Source: Phoronis australis
Lineage: Eukaryota > Phoronida > Phoronidae
Direction: 5' to 3'
DNA length: 64,000 nt
NCBI GenBank assembly: GCA_002633005.1
Contig: NMRA01000175.1
Coordinates: 314,742 to 378,741, forward strand
In this document: piece by piece, positions 10,401 through 19,067 of the stretch
How the letters are laid out: every line of letters begins with the position of its first letter
How positions within the stretch are numbered: position 1 is the first letter of the stretch
Notes under the pieces: generated by a model
Told to the model about the DNA's origin: nothing
The model's database searches: none
The model's input: only the letters and a program-made list of their open reading frames with translations
Program-made: the position numbers and the translations under genes

Positions 10401-12813
10401 CAAATCATTTCCAGAAGAGTAGTGTGTTATCAGTGCCTTCCAGTAAGGCCATCTCATTCCGCCTTTGCCACCTAAGTGAAACTACAAAAGTTGCAAAGGG
10501 CAATCACTTTTTGAAAAACTATCCCACATCTTAACACTACTCCCTGCAATAATGGGTTTATTTCTGCTGGTGTCTTATCAACTCTATTACCTGTCCCTAG
10601 ATCTCGTTCTGCCGTAACTCCAAGACTGAGCAACAGAAAGTGGTGGAGGCCGTTAGTGACGAGATTCAGATGATGGCTCGTCTCAACCATCCAAATATCG
10701 TACGCATCCTAGGTGCCACACAGCAGGGCTATCATTTCAACATGTTTGTCGAGTGGATGCCAGGGGGCTCTGTCGCTTATCTGTTGGACAAGTTCGGCGC
10801 CTTCTCTGAACCTGTCATTACCAGTTACACGCAGCAGGTGTTGATAGGATTGTCCTACTTACACGAACACCACATGCTCCACCGTGACCTGAAGGGTAGG
10901 TCATCGTCATGGCTACTATTTAATCGAGCATATAGGTGAACTTTCATTGGCGAGTGGTTCACCTGTGTACCATCAGTTTACTGATTCTAGTTTTTGTTTT
11001 TGCAAATGTTTGATAAGTCTGCTCTTTGGTTGCTTCAAACTGTTAGCAGAAAACTATTGTCATGTTTCATGTACTTAGTTAAGTTTATTCGCCATCTACA
11101 ATGGAACATGAAATGGGTTTCTTTTTATACTCCAGTCCCTAGATGGGATGTGTATCATCCAATATGCATGTTTTGGTAATTTATTAATTCAAACCATTAA
11201 TTTCCCCTTGTTCTCTTGCTAGGAGCCAATATTCTGGTGGATAGTACAGGCAAGCGTATCCGGATTGCTGACTTTGGGACAGCAGCCCGCCTGGGCTCAC
11301 ATCAGACTGGCGCTGGGGAGTTCCAGGGGCAGATGCTGGGTACCATAGCTTTCATGGCTCCTGAGGTGAGTGGTACTGCTATATGGTTGATGATCTCTAC
11401 AAGTTGTCCCTCATCTGTGATGGGATTGAGTTCATCACTCAAAACGCAGAATTTGAATTACCGTAGAATGAGTCTGAAATAATATTGAGATTAGGTTGAG
11501 ATTGGCCCTTCACATATTGTAGATCCCGGCACAATAAGAGACACTGGGCATACTGTAGGGGTATTTCACATCTTATGTTTAGTCCTACTCGCCCATCAGT
11601 ATCATTGAATGGCAACTTGGCCTATTGTGAGGGACAGCCTGTATACGCCACAGTAACTGATTGGTAGTCGAACCTCGTTACACTGTACCTTAAGCCACCT
11701 TTGGAATTAGTATGTTATAATGATAGTTCATTGGGACCAGGGTAAACTTTTTGTATGTCATTTATGTCTTGAATGACTTCAGTCATAAACCTTTTGCCAC
11801 AGGCCTTCATGAATGCTGTTTTCTGCGCTGGATATACATTAGGTTTCGTGTTAGAGATTTTAGATATAGATAATTGTTATAACTGGTTAGTAGTTCTATA
11901 CACAATTCAAAAAGTGATAAGTATATATTTGGTTGGTGTGTAAGTGCGTGTTCACATTCTTCAGATTGAGGGGCTGCAAAGTCGGCCGCTGTTCATTGTA
12001 AACATAGCTTAGGTATAAGCAAATGCGAGTACTCCTGAGTATAGTGTCAGCCAAGCCAGGTTGCACTTATAAATGCCAGCATTGTCTCATTCATTAAACT
12101 TGCTATAAACTATCCTGGTGTTACCTTTTTGCCTCAGGTGTTGCGAGGGGAGAGCTATGGCCGCAGTTGTGACATCTGGTCTGTTGGCTGTTGTATGATA
12201 GAGATGCACACCACCAAGCCACCGTGGGGCGCTAGTGATGTATCTAATCACCTCAAGCTGATGTACAAGGTATGTTGCATTTATTTAGTCCACTTTGCAC
12301 CTATTGGTAGTCAAATTTTGTTAATTCCTATCACTTAACCAGAGGCACTAATATGGTAAGTTTGCTTAAGCCGGACATGCATAAGTCAGATTTTTGCTTA
12401 ACTCGGACAAAGCTCTTCAGCGTTGTTATTCTAGCTTGTAGACTGAGACCTTCAGATAAGTCAGATTTCGCCTTACTCTGATAAAATATCTCTGTATGGT
12501 TGCAACTGTATTGCTTATGTCAACTTTTAGGTGTAGGCAGTAGTTAATCTCAGATGACTTGTGTGTGGGGCTGGGATGTTAGTGGTCATTTTAATAGGTG
12601 GTCAACCTATGACATACACGTTCCTTACATAACGACTGTTTTCCCATTTAGATCGCATCTGCCAAAGACCCCCCTCCCATCCCAGATGGCATGTCCCCTG
12701 CTGTTAAGGACCTTCTGCTACGCTGTGTTGAGGTCAACCGTGAGCACCGTCCATCAGCGAAGGAACTATTGCAGCACCCCCTGTTTACCAGGTACAGGTT
12801 GAAGCCAAAGTGA
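1266..12813 (+). CDS. MAP3K1: MAP3K1 (MEKK1) mitogen-activated protein kinase kinase kinase, 3' 16 coding exons
   Basis: This is a spliced gene whose 5' end lies left of the window. Coding exons: 1266-1439, 2176-2373, 2734-2847, 3285-3433, 3698-3813, 4686-4776, 5254-5410, 5811-6053, 6297-6510, 6935-8878, 9056-9228, 9606-9749, 10601-10895, 11223-11365, 12138-12269 and 12652-12813 (stop TGA). All phases fit, giving 1482 residues. Domains in this partial protein: SWIM zinc finger about 80-150, RING-like finger about 218-268, TOG-like helical region about 320-640, acidic and Pro-rich linker to about 1130, UIM-like helix about 1140-1160, kinase domain about 1208-1475. Known for the family: MAP3K1 phosphorylates MAP2Ks upstream of JNK and ERK, and its zinc finger has E3 ubiquitin ligase activity. 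The SWIM + RING + C-terminal kinase order is diagnostic. Splice sites are read by eye; no transcript was available. Confidence 0.95.
2176..2373 (+). CDS. MAP3K1: MAP3K1 exon B: start of SWIM domain
   Basis: 66 codons, phase 0 to 0, acceptor CTACAG and donor GTAGGT. It carries the very conserved stretch [19 protein letters not shown] followed by [14 protein letters not shown], which leads straight into the zinc-binding half of the SWIM finger in the next exon. Confidence 0.93.
2734..2847 (+). CDS. MAP3K1: MAP3K1 exon C: SWIM zinc finger
   Basis: 38 codons, phase 0 to 0. It contains [20 protein letters not shown], holding the C-x-C and C-x-H zinc ligands of a SWIM finger. It ends LKNYE. The only in-frame donor is the non-canonical GCGAGT immediately after the GAG codon, which joins E to VENLF of the next exon as the family requires. 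Confidence 0.9.
3285..3433 (+). CDS. MAP3K1: MAP3K1 exon D: basic helix and Ser/Pro linker
   Basis: Acceptor CCTCAG, donor GTAGGT, phase 0 in and 2 out. It starts [21 protein letters not shown], comparable to the basic segment after the SWIM finger in MAP3K1, then a low-complexity [12 protein letters not shown] stretch ending SDVG. Confidence 0.9.
3698..3813 (+). CDS. MAP3K1: MAP3K1 exon E: first half of RING-like finger
   Basis: It encodes [18 protein letters not shown] and then [14 protein letters not shown], the first six zinc ligands of the MAP3K1 RING/PHD-like ubiquitin ligase finger. Donor GTAAGT; the last base T joins GG of the next exon to make the finger tryptophan. The 3698 start was chosen for its strong pyrimidine tract, but in-phase acceptors also exist at 3611, 3629, 3674 and 3677, so the linker length is uncertain. 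Confidence 0.85.
4566..4606. repeat. (GGTAT)n microsatellite
   Basis: About seven tandem copies of the pentamer GGTAT in a MAP3K1 intron. Confidence 0.9.
4686..4776 (+). CDS. MAP3K1: MAP3K1 exon F: second half of RING-like finger
   Basis: Acceptor TTGCAG, donor GTAAGT. Read after the split Trp codon it gives [20 protein letters not shown]. The CPLC pair supplies the last zinc ligands. Phase 2 in and out 2. Confidence 0.92.
5254..5410 (+). CDS. MAP3K1: MAP3K1 exon G: linker into TOG-like domain
   Basis: Acceptor TTGCAG, donor GTATGG. The peptide begins [13 protein letters not shown] and ends [11 protein letters not shown], matching the Ser/Pro linker and the PPAYKDLAEPW-like entry to the helical domain in vertebrate MAP3K1. 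Confidence 0.88.
5811..6053 (+). CDS. MAP3K1: MAP3K1 exon H: TOG-like helical repeats
   Basis: 81 codons, phase 0 to 0, acceptor TTTTAG and donor GTAAGT. It contains [20 protein letters not shown] and [19 protein letters not shown], strongly conserved helices of the MAP3K1 armadillo/TOG region reported in the family to bind tubulin. Confidence 0.92.
6079..6150 (+). repeat. tRNA-like repeat head (SINE candidate)
   Basis: It contains an A-box-like TGGCTCAGTGG and a B-box-like AAGTTCAATCC about 35 nt apart, as in tRNA-derived SINE heads. It starts 25 nt after the donor of MAP3K1 exon H. Weak but suggestive; no poly-A tail was identified. Confidence 0.4.
6297..6510 (+). CDS. MAP3K1: MAP3K1 exon I: TOG-like helical repeats
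   Basis: Acceptor TTCTAG, donor GTATAT, phase 0 in and 1 out. It encodes [18 protein letters not shown], then [20 protein letters not shown] and [12 protein letters not shown], near-identical in layout to the vertebrate TOG region. Confidence 0.93.
6935..8878 (+). CDS. MAP3K1: MAP3K1 exon J: end of TOG region plus long acidic/Pro-rich linker
   Basis: A single 1944-nt exon, acceptor TTGCAG, donor GTGAGT. The first ~130 codons finish the TOG-like domain ([31 protein letters not shown]). The rest is a disordered linker with SPR/TP sites, acidic patches, Pro-rich [16 protein letters not shown], a DEVD tetrapeptide at 8284-8295 and an unusual C-x-C-x5-C-x2-C cluster at 8377-8412. It ends with the conserved [10 protein letters not shown]. 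Low similarity to vertebrates is expected in the linker. Confidence 0.93.
9056..9228 (+). CDS. MAP3K1: MAP3K1 exon K: UIM-like helix
   Basis: Acceptor TTCCAG, donor GTGAGT, phase 1 in and 0 out. The peptide [19 protein letters not shown] fits the ubiquitin-interacting motif pattern (acidic start, Ala, then Ser), followed by the conserved ALPIVPGL that precedes the kinase domain in MAP3K1. Confidence 0.92.
9606..9749 (+). CDS. MAP3K1: MAP3K1 exon L: kinase glycine loop and ATP-binding lysine
   Basis: 48 codons, phase 0 to 0. It encodes [18 protein letters not shown] (glycine-rich loop G-x-G-x-F-S) and LMAVKQ with the ATP-anchoring lysine. Acceptor TTCCAG, donor GTACAA. The next intron carries a 42-bp tandem repeat. 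Confidence 0.95.
10152..10372. repeat. 42-bp minisatellite, about 5.3 copies
   Basis: Five near-identical 42-bp units, each starting GACACATGCGTAGTATGG and ending in a pyrimidine stretch CCTTTCCATTTA, lie in the intron between MAP3K1 exons L and M. The unit is a multiple of three, so it reads open on both strands. This explains the spurious overlapping frames there. Confidence 0.95.
10601..10895 (+). CDS. MAP3K1: MAP3K1 exon M: kinase C-helix, hinge and HRD motif
   Basis: It encodes [19 protein letters not shown] (C-helix glutamate), the hinge [13 protein letters not shown] and the catalytic-loop HRDLKG at its end. Acceptor CCCTAG, donor GTAGGT, phase 0 in and 1 out. Confidence 0.96.
11223..11365 (+). 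CDS. MAP3K1: MAP3K1 exon N: kinase DFG and activation loop
   Basis: It completes the catalytic loop (KGANILVD), then [12 protein letters not shown] with the magnesium-binding DFG, the activation loop [15 protein letters not shown] and APE. Acceptor TGCTAG, donor GTGAGT, phase 1 in and 0 out. All catalytic residues are present, so the kinase should be active. Confidence 0.96.
12138..12269 (+). CDS. MAP3K1: MAP3K1 exon O: kinase C-lobe
   Basis: 44 codons, phase 0 to 0. It contains [20 protein letters not shown] and [14 protein letters not shown], the C-lobe F-helix region typical of MAP3K1/2/3. Acceptor CCTCAG, donor GTATGT. Confidence 0.95.
12375..12490. repeat. Internal duplication resembling transposon debris in MAP3K1 intron
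   Basis: Two similar blocks beginning ATAAGTCAGATTT and continuing into a C-T-rich GGACAAAG/TGATAAAA segment lie about 60-65 bp apart. The wording is typical of decayed mariner/pogo-type non-autonomous elements, but no clean terminal repeats were found. Confidence 0.3.
12652..12813 (+). CDS. MAP3K1: MAP3K1 exon P: terminal coding exon
   Basis: Acceptor CATTTAG. It encodes [20 protein letters not shown], the conserved [18 protein letters not shown] and a short tail RYRLKPK before TGA. The human protein also ends within a few residues of this HPxF motif. An alternative donor (GTACAG) inside the ACC-AGG codons could skip the stop; see findings. Confidence 0.94.
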   Translation: MASAKDPPPIPDGMSPAVKDLLLRCVEVNREHRPSAKELLQHPLFTRYRLKPK

Positions 12814-14527
12814 GGTCGGGGAAAAGCGCCCCCTAAAGAGCTAAAGATCAACTAATATCTAATGTTGACAAGAGCTGCCTGTAGTTCTTGCCTGTGTATC
12901 AAATAATGTGAGCTGTGTTCTGACGGACGAGGCCTTCTTGAGGCATTTTTGCCATATTTTTGATACAATGTTACTCTCTACTCTTCCTGATTTTTTATTG
13001 GGTGCAAGAAGCAGAGTTTAAAGTGGAGTTATCAGATTTGTTGACAATCATCAGCTGGTTCTGATGTCAAGAAGAACGTGAACGATGTGGTGTGTAACTG
13101 GTTAATTTGGTTATGTAATCAACAAATTCCGTCAGTGGTGCAGGGGTTTTGTAATTTTCTAACAACTTTTGATAATCATTTATCGTTGATTTTGACATTT
13201 TTACAATAACTGTTGTAAAACTAGTCTCTGCTCTGTGCCCTCTTTGTTATCTCTTCTGAAAATTGATAAATCTGTTACAGCTCCCTGACGCATGGTGATG
13301 TTCAGTTTACCATGCAGTCATGTGTGGCGCGTATTGCCACATTGACGGATTCTGATAAATGTAACAAGTATGTCTGCCAATATTTTAGATGGGTTTACTA
13401 GACAGTTAAATCTTTTAGTTATCAGTTTTACACTGTTGTGGGAAAACTTTATACTTAGATTTGTCAAGCTCCTTTTCTAAAATAACCAATGTTAATTATT
13501 GTATATTTTTAGAAAAAGAATCGACGTTAAATTCTTACTGCTGTTTCATGATCGAATAATAAATTGTTAAAAATTTTAAGTTACAACATTGATGTTAAGT
13601 TCAGTGCATACGACACCACTCATCTCAACTCAACTAAACTGTTAACACAAGTTGCCTTGTGTCGGACGCTTTATGACACAACTCTACTCAACTCAAGCTA
13701 TAATATTATCCTGCTCATCATCAGAACTCAAGTTTTGAAAGCAGTGTTGTGATATTACCACAATTTAAATTTGTTTGAGAAAACACTGCGTCCGAGGTGC
13801 CACAAGAGTGGTAAATGTGTCACCTTAAAGTAAAATGGTGCAACTGACATAAGCAGGAAGTGAAGAAATGCGAGATTTCAAAGTACGACTATTTACTAGT
13901 CGTATGCAAAATATCACTTGAAAATATTCTATGTAGATCTAGCAGCCTGGAATAGAAGCTTGTTCTTCATGTTCCAAAATTGCAGGCATTTGGGAAAAGC
14001 TTCATTAGTCAGCAACTAAGGGTTGTATAATGTACTATTATTGAATTTGTGCCAGCTGCATTAAAGTGGTACCATTGTTGCCAATACGCAAGTTTGCAGT
14101 GCTACATGAATTTTTCATCTAGAACAGTTGTCAATAATTCAGATAAGTTGTGTTGTGTGGTTGCTCTCCTTTAGGTCAATGTTTTTTGTACTCAATAGAA
14201 TGAATTTATGTGCCAAATAATCTGTTCACTATCAGGTTCTAGTGAAAATCAATAGTGTCTGCCTCTGAGTTGTGTTGAGAAATAGGGGCACGTAATATCA
14301 AAGGTGATATGCCCAATGGTAGCTAAAGCCATTGTATAGGAAATTTTTTCCAGCACATAGTACGTTTATGTCTGGATTATGAAACTGTTGAGTGTGAATT
14401 CGGTCTACATTCAACTTCATCTTGTATGCAATGTATTGTAGTATCACATTCACATGTTGCGTGGCAACAAGCATCTTCGATACAATCAGGTGTACTGCCT
14501 TTAACAAAATTGACCCCTGAAATGCAA

Positions 14528-14624
14528 GTCGGATATGACGTGCCCACATTTTTGAGAACCAGATTTCTCCACTGAATAACTGGCATCAAACTGGTTCTTA
14601 AAATGTGGGCCCATTAGATCCGAC
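14528..14624. mobile_element. 97-bp hairpin MITE
   Basis: Imperfect terminal inverted repeats of about 34 bp: the left end starts GTCGGAT and runs to TTGAGAACCAG, the right end runs from CTGGTTCTTAAAATG to ATCCGAC. The centre is TTTCTCCACTGAATAACTGG. A related copy in the opposite orientation is at 51031-51126. Confidence 0.7.
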
Positions 14625-14819
14625 AACTACCCTGAAATGTAACGAAAATGGTATTAAAAGTTGTATTATAAGGGCCACCCAACTTTTGGAAATAAAAGGT
14701 GCGACCCTTCATAGTAGACTACTGGTGCAGGAATAAAAGTATTTCTACTTTACATACGCTTTTTCTGTTTAAACACTTCACAAGAGCAAGAATGTCCCTT
14801 GTATTAGAGGTAAAGTTCA

Positions 14820-15210
14820 AACAAGAAATTTAGAAATGCAACTGCGCGACGAGCGTTTTGCCAGTATGGACACCAGGGGATGCTGCAAGTCAGAATTGGT
14901 CCTCAAATTTGGTGACAACACATTTTTATAAACCAACCTGAAACTGGAGTGCTAAAATCTGTTCAGGTGTTTTGAAAAAAAAGAAAGGCACAAGTTGACG
15001 TTTTTGCTTGGATCAGTCTATCTGTTTTGAAAAAAGACCAGAAATTTAAATTGCAACTAGGAGGCGAAGCACCAGTGGGATTCATTCAGGAAGATGTTTA
15101 AATGCTGTCCAGAATACAAGCATGCCAAGTTTCGTCAAGATTTTTCTCAGGTTTATGAGACCAAGACATAACTGCCACTAGGAAGCGGCACCATCGGTAA
15201 GGTCTGAGAC
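14820..15210. repeat. Transposon-like debris
   Basis: It contains phrases such as ACTAGGAGGCG, CCAAGTTTCGTCAAGAT and CACTAGGAAGCGGCACCAT that recur in diverged form at about 19650-19920 and 63830-63990. Such phrases are typical of interspersed elements in invertebrate drafts. Boundaries are not defined. Confidence 0.4.
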
Positions 15211-16196
15211 TTGTGTTCGGGTCCATGAAAACTGACTGCAGAGAACTAACTGATGTCCCCAAGACTATGAAAGCCAACTAAATGCTAGTGAAACCTAAAA
15301 AGACCACGTGCTTCACATGGCTACACATATTTGTTATGATTTGGTCAAACGCCAGTGACTACCTTCAGACAGTAAACACTCGTAGCTGAAGAAGTATCTG
15401 AAGGTGGCCAAACATTACACTTGATCCCTTACAATCTATAGAGTCGTGTCCCTCCATTAGCAAAGACATGAAAAAGGTTTCCAGGAAATGCACTGGTTTC
15501 TTGGCAATTTCTCAAAAGTCAACACAGAAAAGAATTTGAGGAAAGGCACAGTAAGTTTATTACATTTATGAGCAGAACAACAGTCCAACTGTGTTGCACA
15601 AGCTAACAACCACTACTTTAGTGAGACTGCAGGAATTTAACATTGGGAGATTAAGAAACAATCAACGGAGATGCCTAAATCTACAACTTCATGGACATGA
15701 TGGAGAATAACTATTAGTAGTGTTGAGGAACACCCAAGGACTGTTTTTTATCAAATGTCGCAAGACAGTCCGGTCTTGGCTAAGAGAGTCACATAACTTC
15801 CAAGCTCAATTTGTACATCGTTAATTAATGTGGCTCGTTAAAGGCAGCTGTTGAGTCGGGTTATGAAAAATTACGAACTTGATATTAGTTGCATCGTTTC
15901 GCTCTCATAAAAAATGCAGCATTGCCTTTGCAAAACGTGCCAATGACGTATTTACGACTTGATAAAACAGGTCCTTGGTTTGTATGGTCAACAATAAAAA
16001 CGTAACCGGAAAGAAACCTAGCTGTGAGATCAGACACTGGGTCACTTGAACTCCATTACCTAAACCGTCTATTTGCCAGGTAGACGAGAGTTAATACATT
16101 TTCAAGGAAGATGGCCAGTGAACTTTATACCAAAGAATGTCTTATTAAAATAAATAAATGGCCAATTTAACAGTTGAGTGAAAGTGGCAATCTCGA

Positions 16197-16410
16197 TTAC
16201 TGCTTCTGGAAGTATGACTTGCTCTGCTTGACATCCGGTGTTATGGTGTCTGCACCTGGTTTCCAGCCAGCCGGACACACTTCGCCATGCTTGTCAGTAA
16301 ACTGAAACGCCTGGACCAGACGAAGAGTCTCGTCCACCGACCGACCCACGGGGAGGTCATTGACTGTGATTTGACGCAGAATACCTTTATCGTTAATAAT
16401 GTACAGGCCT
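16197..16410 (-). CDS. PRDX1: PRDX exon 4: resolving cysteine and YF tail
   Basis: Acceptor TTTTCAG. It encodes [36 protein letters not shown] and the tail KSYFQKQ before TAA. Confidence 0.96.
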
Positions 16411-19058
16411 CTGAAAAGAAACGAGATGGAACCACATTAATTGGAGGTTGTATTAAATGGTACAGTAGACTATGAGACGGTAACCACCTGAACGTCAGGT
16501 CTACATATTTTAAAAAATTGTAATAGACAGGGCTCAACATTAACTTTTTAAGCCACTTGCCCTTCGGGCAAGTAGTTGAAATTTTTACTTGCCCGAACAA
16601 CAAATTCACTTGCCCCAAGTACAATCCCAAATAGCACCGTGCATGTGCACACCTAGGTAATGTGTTACCGTAGGGCTGCCTGAGTGCGCTGAGCCTCCTC
16701 TTGTGTCGTGCATGCTATGAGTAGCTATTTTTTAACGATTCTTCTTATAGAACATTTATTTATANTAGATAAGCTGTTATAACACATCCCAATGTTTGCA
16801 TGTGTCCAATGTTATACATACATACTTCAGGGCTTGGAATGACCAATGGCGAAAAACACGGAAATTTTTGCAGCCCAAAACATGCGCGCTTCCCAGCCTT
16901 GAAATAGTCGATGTGGACCATTTGCCGACAAAAATCGGGGAGACTAAACAAACAGTACCACCTCCAGAAGCATGCGTCAGCGTCTTTTTAGCTCCCACCT
17001 CCACACATTTTCGGCTGCAGAGTCATAGTATTTGTCACCGCGGTTTACAATGACACGAGACGCCATTGAAAAATCCACCACGCTATCCCAGATACCCCGG
17101 CAATGTTGAAAATTTACGTTCCTCCGAAACATTAAGAGCAACTTCCACTTTTCGAGGTGAAAGTCGTCGGCAACGCCGCGGTAAGAAAGGAATTTGCCGC
17201 GGAAATTTTATATCAAATCCGATTTTTTTTAACGCAGAAATATAATAAAATACGCGGACAGAACTTTTGAAAAAAGCGGAAATCCGCATTTCCGCGAAAA
17301 ATTCCAAGCCTTGATACTTGTGGAGAAATGGTCACTGGTCATATTGAATCAATGATCTCCACTGCCTTATATTTCATGAAAGAAAATTTGCACTCATTCA
17401 GAGACAAAATAACAGCCACTGACTTCAGTAAATGACTTTAACCTCACCTGAATGCCACACCTTCGTCTTCCATCAGGCATCCGTAATCGCGTGCAATTTT
17501 CATCGTCTTGTCTGCCAACAGGGGGATCTGCATCTTCCCAAGGCCGCCCTGCTTACGAGGAGTGTTCGTCCTGAAACCGAGACAATAGTAAAATGAGAAT
17601 GAGGCAGGAATGAACGAACTGTAATCGTTGCAATAACAGATATGATACACATTGCAGTTTTATGAGAGAAACGACACATACTGCCTGCAAAACAAGTTCT
17701 ATAACTGCACCACAGATAGCTTCTTACGCAGCTGATATGATACCAAACAAAAAATGCAACACAGACTTTGCTGTAACTCCATTACACAAGAGTTCGCAAA
17801 CGACAGGATCTAGGTCTGCACATTAGTAATGTGTAAACACACACTGTTCTCCTGAAACTAGAACAAATCAAATCAAAATCTACCAGACTTTGGTTGGGAA
17901 AACAGTTGAATGGTCAGGACAATATACGCAATCAGAAAACAAGTTTCTACTTGCCAGTTAAGTATTAACAGATACCTAATCTTCCATTGAGACAACCCAT
18001 GTTGAACCTATGTGAACCAATAAGTTTCATCCAGGTGTTTTCCAGTGCAGCCTAATTACCATTAAAGTGTTCCTTTTTAATGCTGTAAGTGTTCCACCTT
18101 TAACCCCGTTAACTCACCAGGCAAGATGGCTGAACTCGCTGTCTGTTGACGCGGCGATGACCTCACAGTTGATGGCTCGGAACTCCTCTACACGATCGCT
18201 GAATGCAATGATTTCAGTTGGACACACAAATGTACTGCAAAAGAAGTTTTTTGCAACCCATTACATTTCGTGGCTCACACAAAGACACAGGGACCATATC
18301 AGCATTTAAGTTCAAGGCAGGGAGATAATGCAACTGACATTTTTTTTTGTTAGTAAATCAAATAGAAGAATGCACTTAATTACAGGACTAAGAGTGCCCA
18401 ACATAACAAAACTCAACAGACAATTTGGTGAAGCGCGGTCATATTAAAATTGTTAACAACATGAACACCAGCGGTCAGGATTTATAAATGGCCAATGACG
18501 AGTTTCTGGACAAAGTCATTGCGATGGACAAGATTTTTTCAACAAATCCCACACACTAGATGCCATCAGCATGTGCTGATGAGCTAGCCAGCCACCAACA
18601 GGCGGCTCAACACAGCAGCATCTCCCTGCTGGAGTCTAATGCTTCCAGTCTTTACTGACTTGCAGAGACTGGGGAATTTAAGAATTTGGCCACATCATTA
18701 TCACCTGGGCACTGATTAGAAAAAGAGGCTAGTAAATATGTGGTAAGGGATTTCTTACACTCATTAGAAAATAAACTAAAACTTGATATTTTTCTTTCGA
18801 GTACAAAAATGGAGGATCTCAAACACTAATAACTGGTATGAAATTTTTTGGCTAGTTGAAATATAGCCTCAAATTACACACGCACGCACACATATACAGA
18901 AAGTTGGCGGGCCTCACTTACAAGTCGAGTGGGTAGAAAAACAGCACTAGGTATTTTCCTTTGTAGTCCGACAGTTTAATCTCCCCAAATTCACCATTGC
19001 TGAGAACAGCTTGGCTGGCAAAGTCTGGGGCAGGTTGACCGATGGATGCTTTGGACAT
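16197..19058 (-). CDS. PRDX1: Typical 2-Cys peroxiredoxin (PRDX1/2-like)
   Basis: Four coding exons on the minus strand: 19058-18922, 18234-18118, 17570-17448 and 16410-16197, stop TAA, 196 residues (human PRDX1 is 199). It reduces H2O2 and organic peroxides using thioredoxin. Peroxidatic Cys50 sits in FTFVCPTEI and resolving Cys171 in [15 protein letters not shown] at 93-96 and YF at 192-193 are the two motifs that make eukaryotic Prx prone to hyperoxidation. The start [13 protein letters not shown] aligns with cytosolic Prx1/2 and has no signal or transit peptide; PRDX4 is less likely from the C-terminus. All introns are GT-AG and in phase. An N-terminally extended isoform via an exon at 21150-21491 is possible. 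Confidence 0.96.
16527..16640. repeat. ACTTGCCC interspersed repeat fragment
   Basis: It holds three repeats of the phrase (C)ACTTGCCC around GGGCTCAACATTAACTTTT, one of them a small hairpin (CTTGCCCTTCGGGCAAG). This wording recurs as an interspersed repeat in several animal genomes. It lies in the PRDX intron 3. Confidence 0.45.
16828..17313. mobile_element. Non-autonomous hAT-like element
   Basis: A 486-bp element in PRDX intron 3. The ends are CAGGGCTTGGAAT and ATTCCAAGCCTTG (inverted, one mismatch). Both flanks carry ATACTT directly next to the ends (16822-16827 and 17314-17319), a likely target duplication. The CAGGG start is hAT-like, but hAT normally gives 8 bp, so the superfamily is tentative. 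No transposase frame is present. Confidence 0.65.
17448..17570 (-). CDS. PRDX1: PRDX exon 3: GGLG motif
   Basis: Acceptor TTTCAG, donor GTGAGG. It encodes [20 protein letters not shown] and [14 protein letters not shown], including GGLG. Confidence 0.95.
18118..18234 (-). CDS. PRDX1: PRDX exon 2: peroxidatic cysteine
   Basis: Acceptor TTGCAG, donor GTGAGT. It encodes [18 protein letters not shown] through [10 protein letters not shown]. Cys50 is the peroxidatic residue, with the conserved Thr/Pro around it. Confidence 0.96.
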
Positions 19059-19067
19059 GGTGATTGG
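18922..19067 (-). CDS. PRDX1: PRDX exon 1 (9 nt of leader plus first 45 codons)
   Basis: On the minus strand an acceptor TTTCCAG precedes CCAATCACC and the ATG at 19058. The exon encodes [16 protein letters not shown] through [11 protein letters not shown] and ends at donor GTAAGT with two bases of Phe46. The 9-nt leader is open (Pro-Ile-Thr), so upstream coding is possible. Confidence 0.94.

Larger units (their letters stand above)
12814..16196. other. Tail-to-tail intergenic region (MAP3K1 3'UTR and PRDX 3'UTR)
   Basis: The region lies between the convergent MAP3K1 (+) and peroxiredoxin (-) stop codons. AATAAA at 13558-13563 is a candidate MAP3K1 poly-A signal, and TTTATT near 15556 (AATAAA on the minus strand) a candidate for the peroxiredoxin. 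A possible alternative MAP3K1 exon sits at 13281. A hairpin element lies at 14528-14624 and transposon-like debris at about 14820-15210. No other gene is supported. Confidence 0.6.

Noticed and set aside
10133-10534. Repetitive proteins on both strands of the 42-bp array
   Set aside because: They arise from a tandem repeat whose unit is a multiple of three, lying within an intron of MAP3K1.
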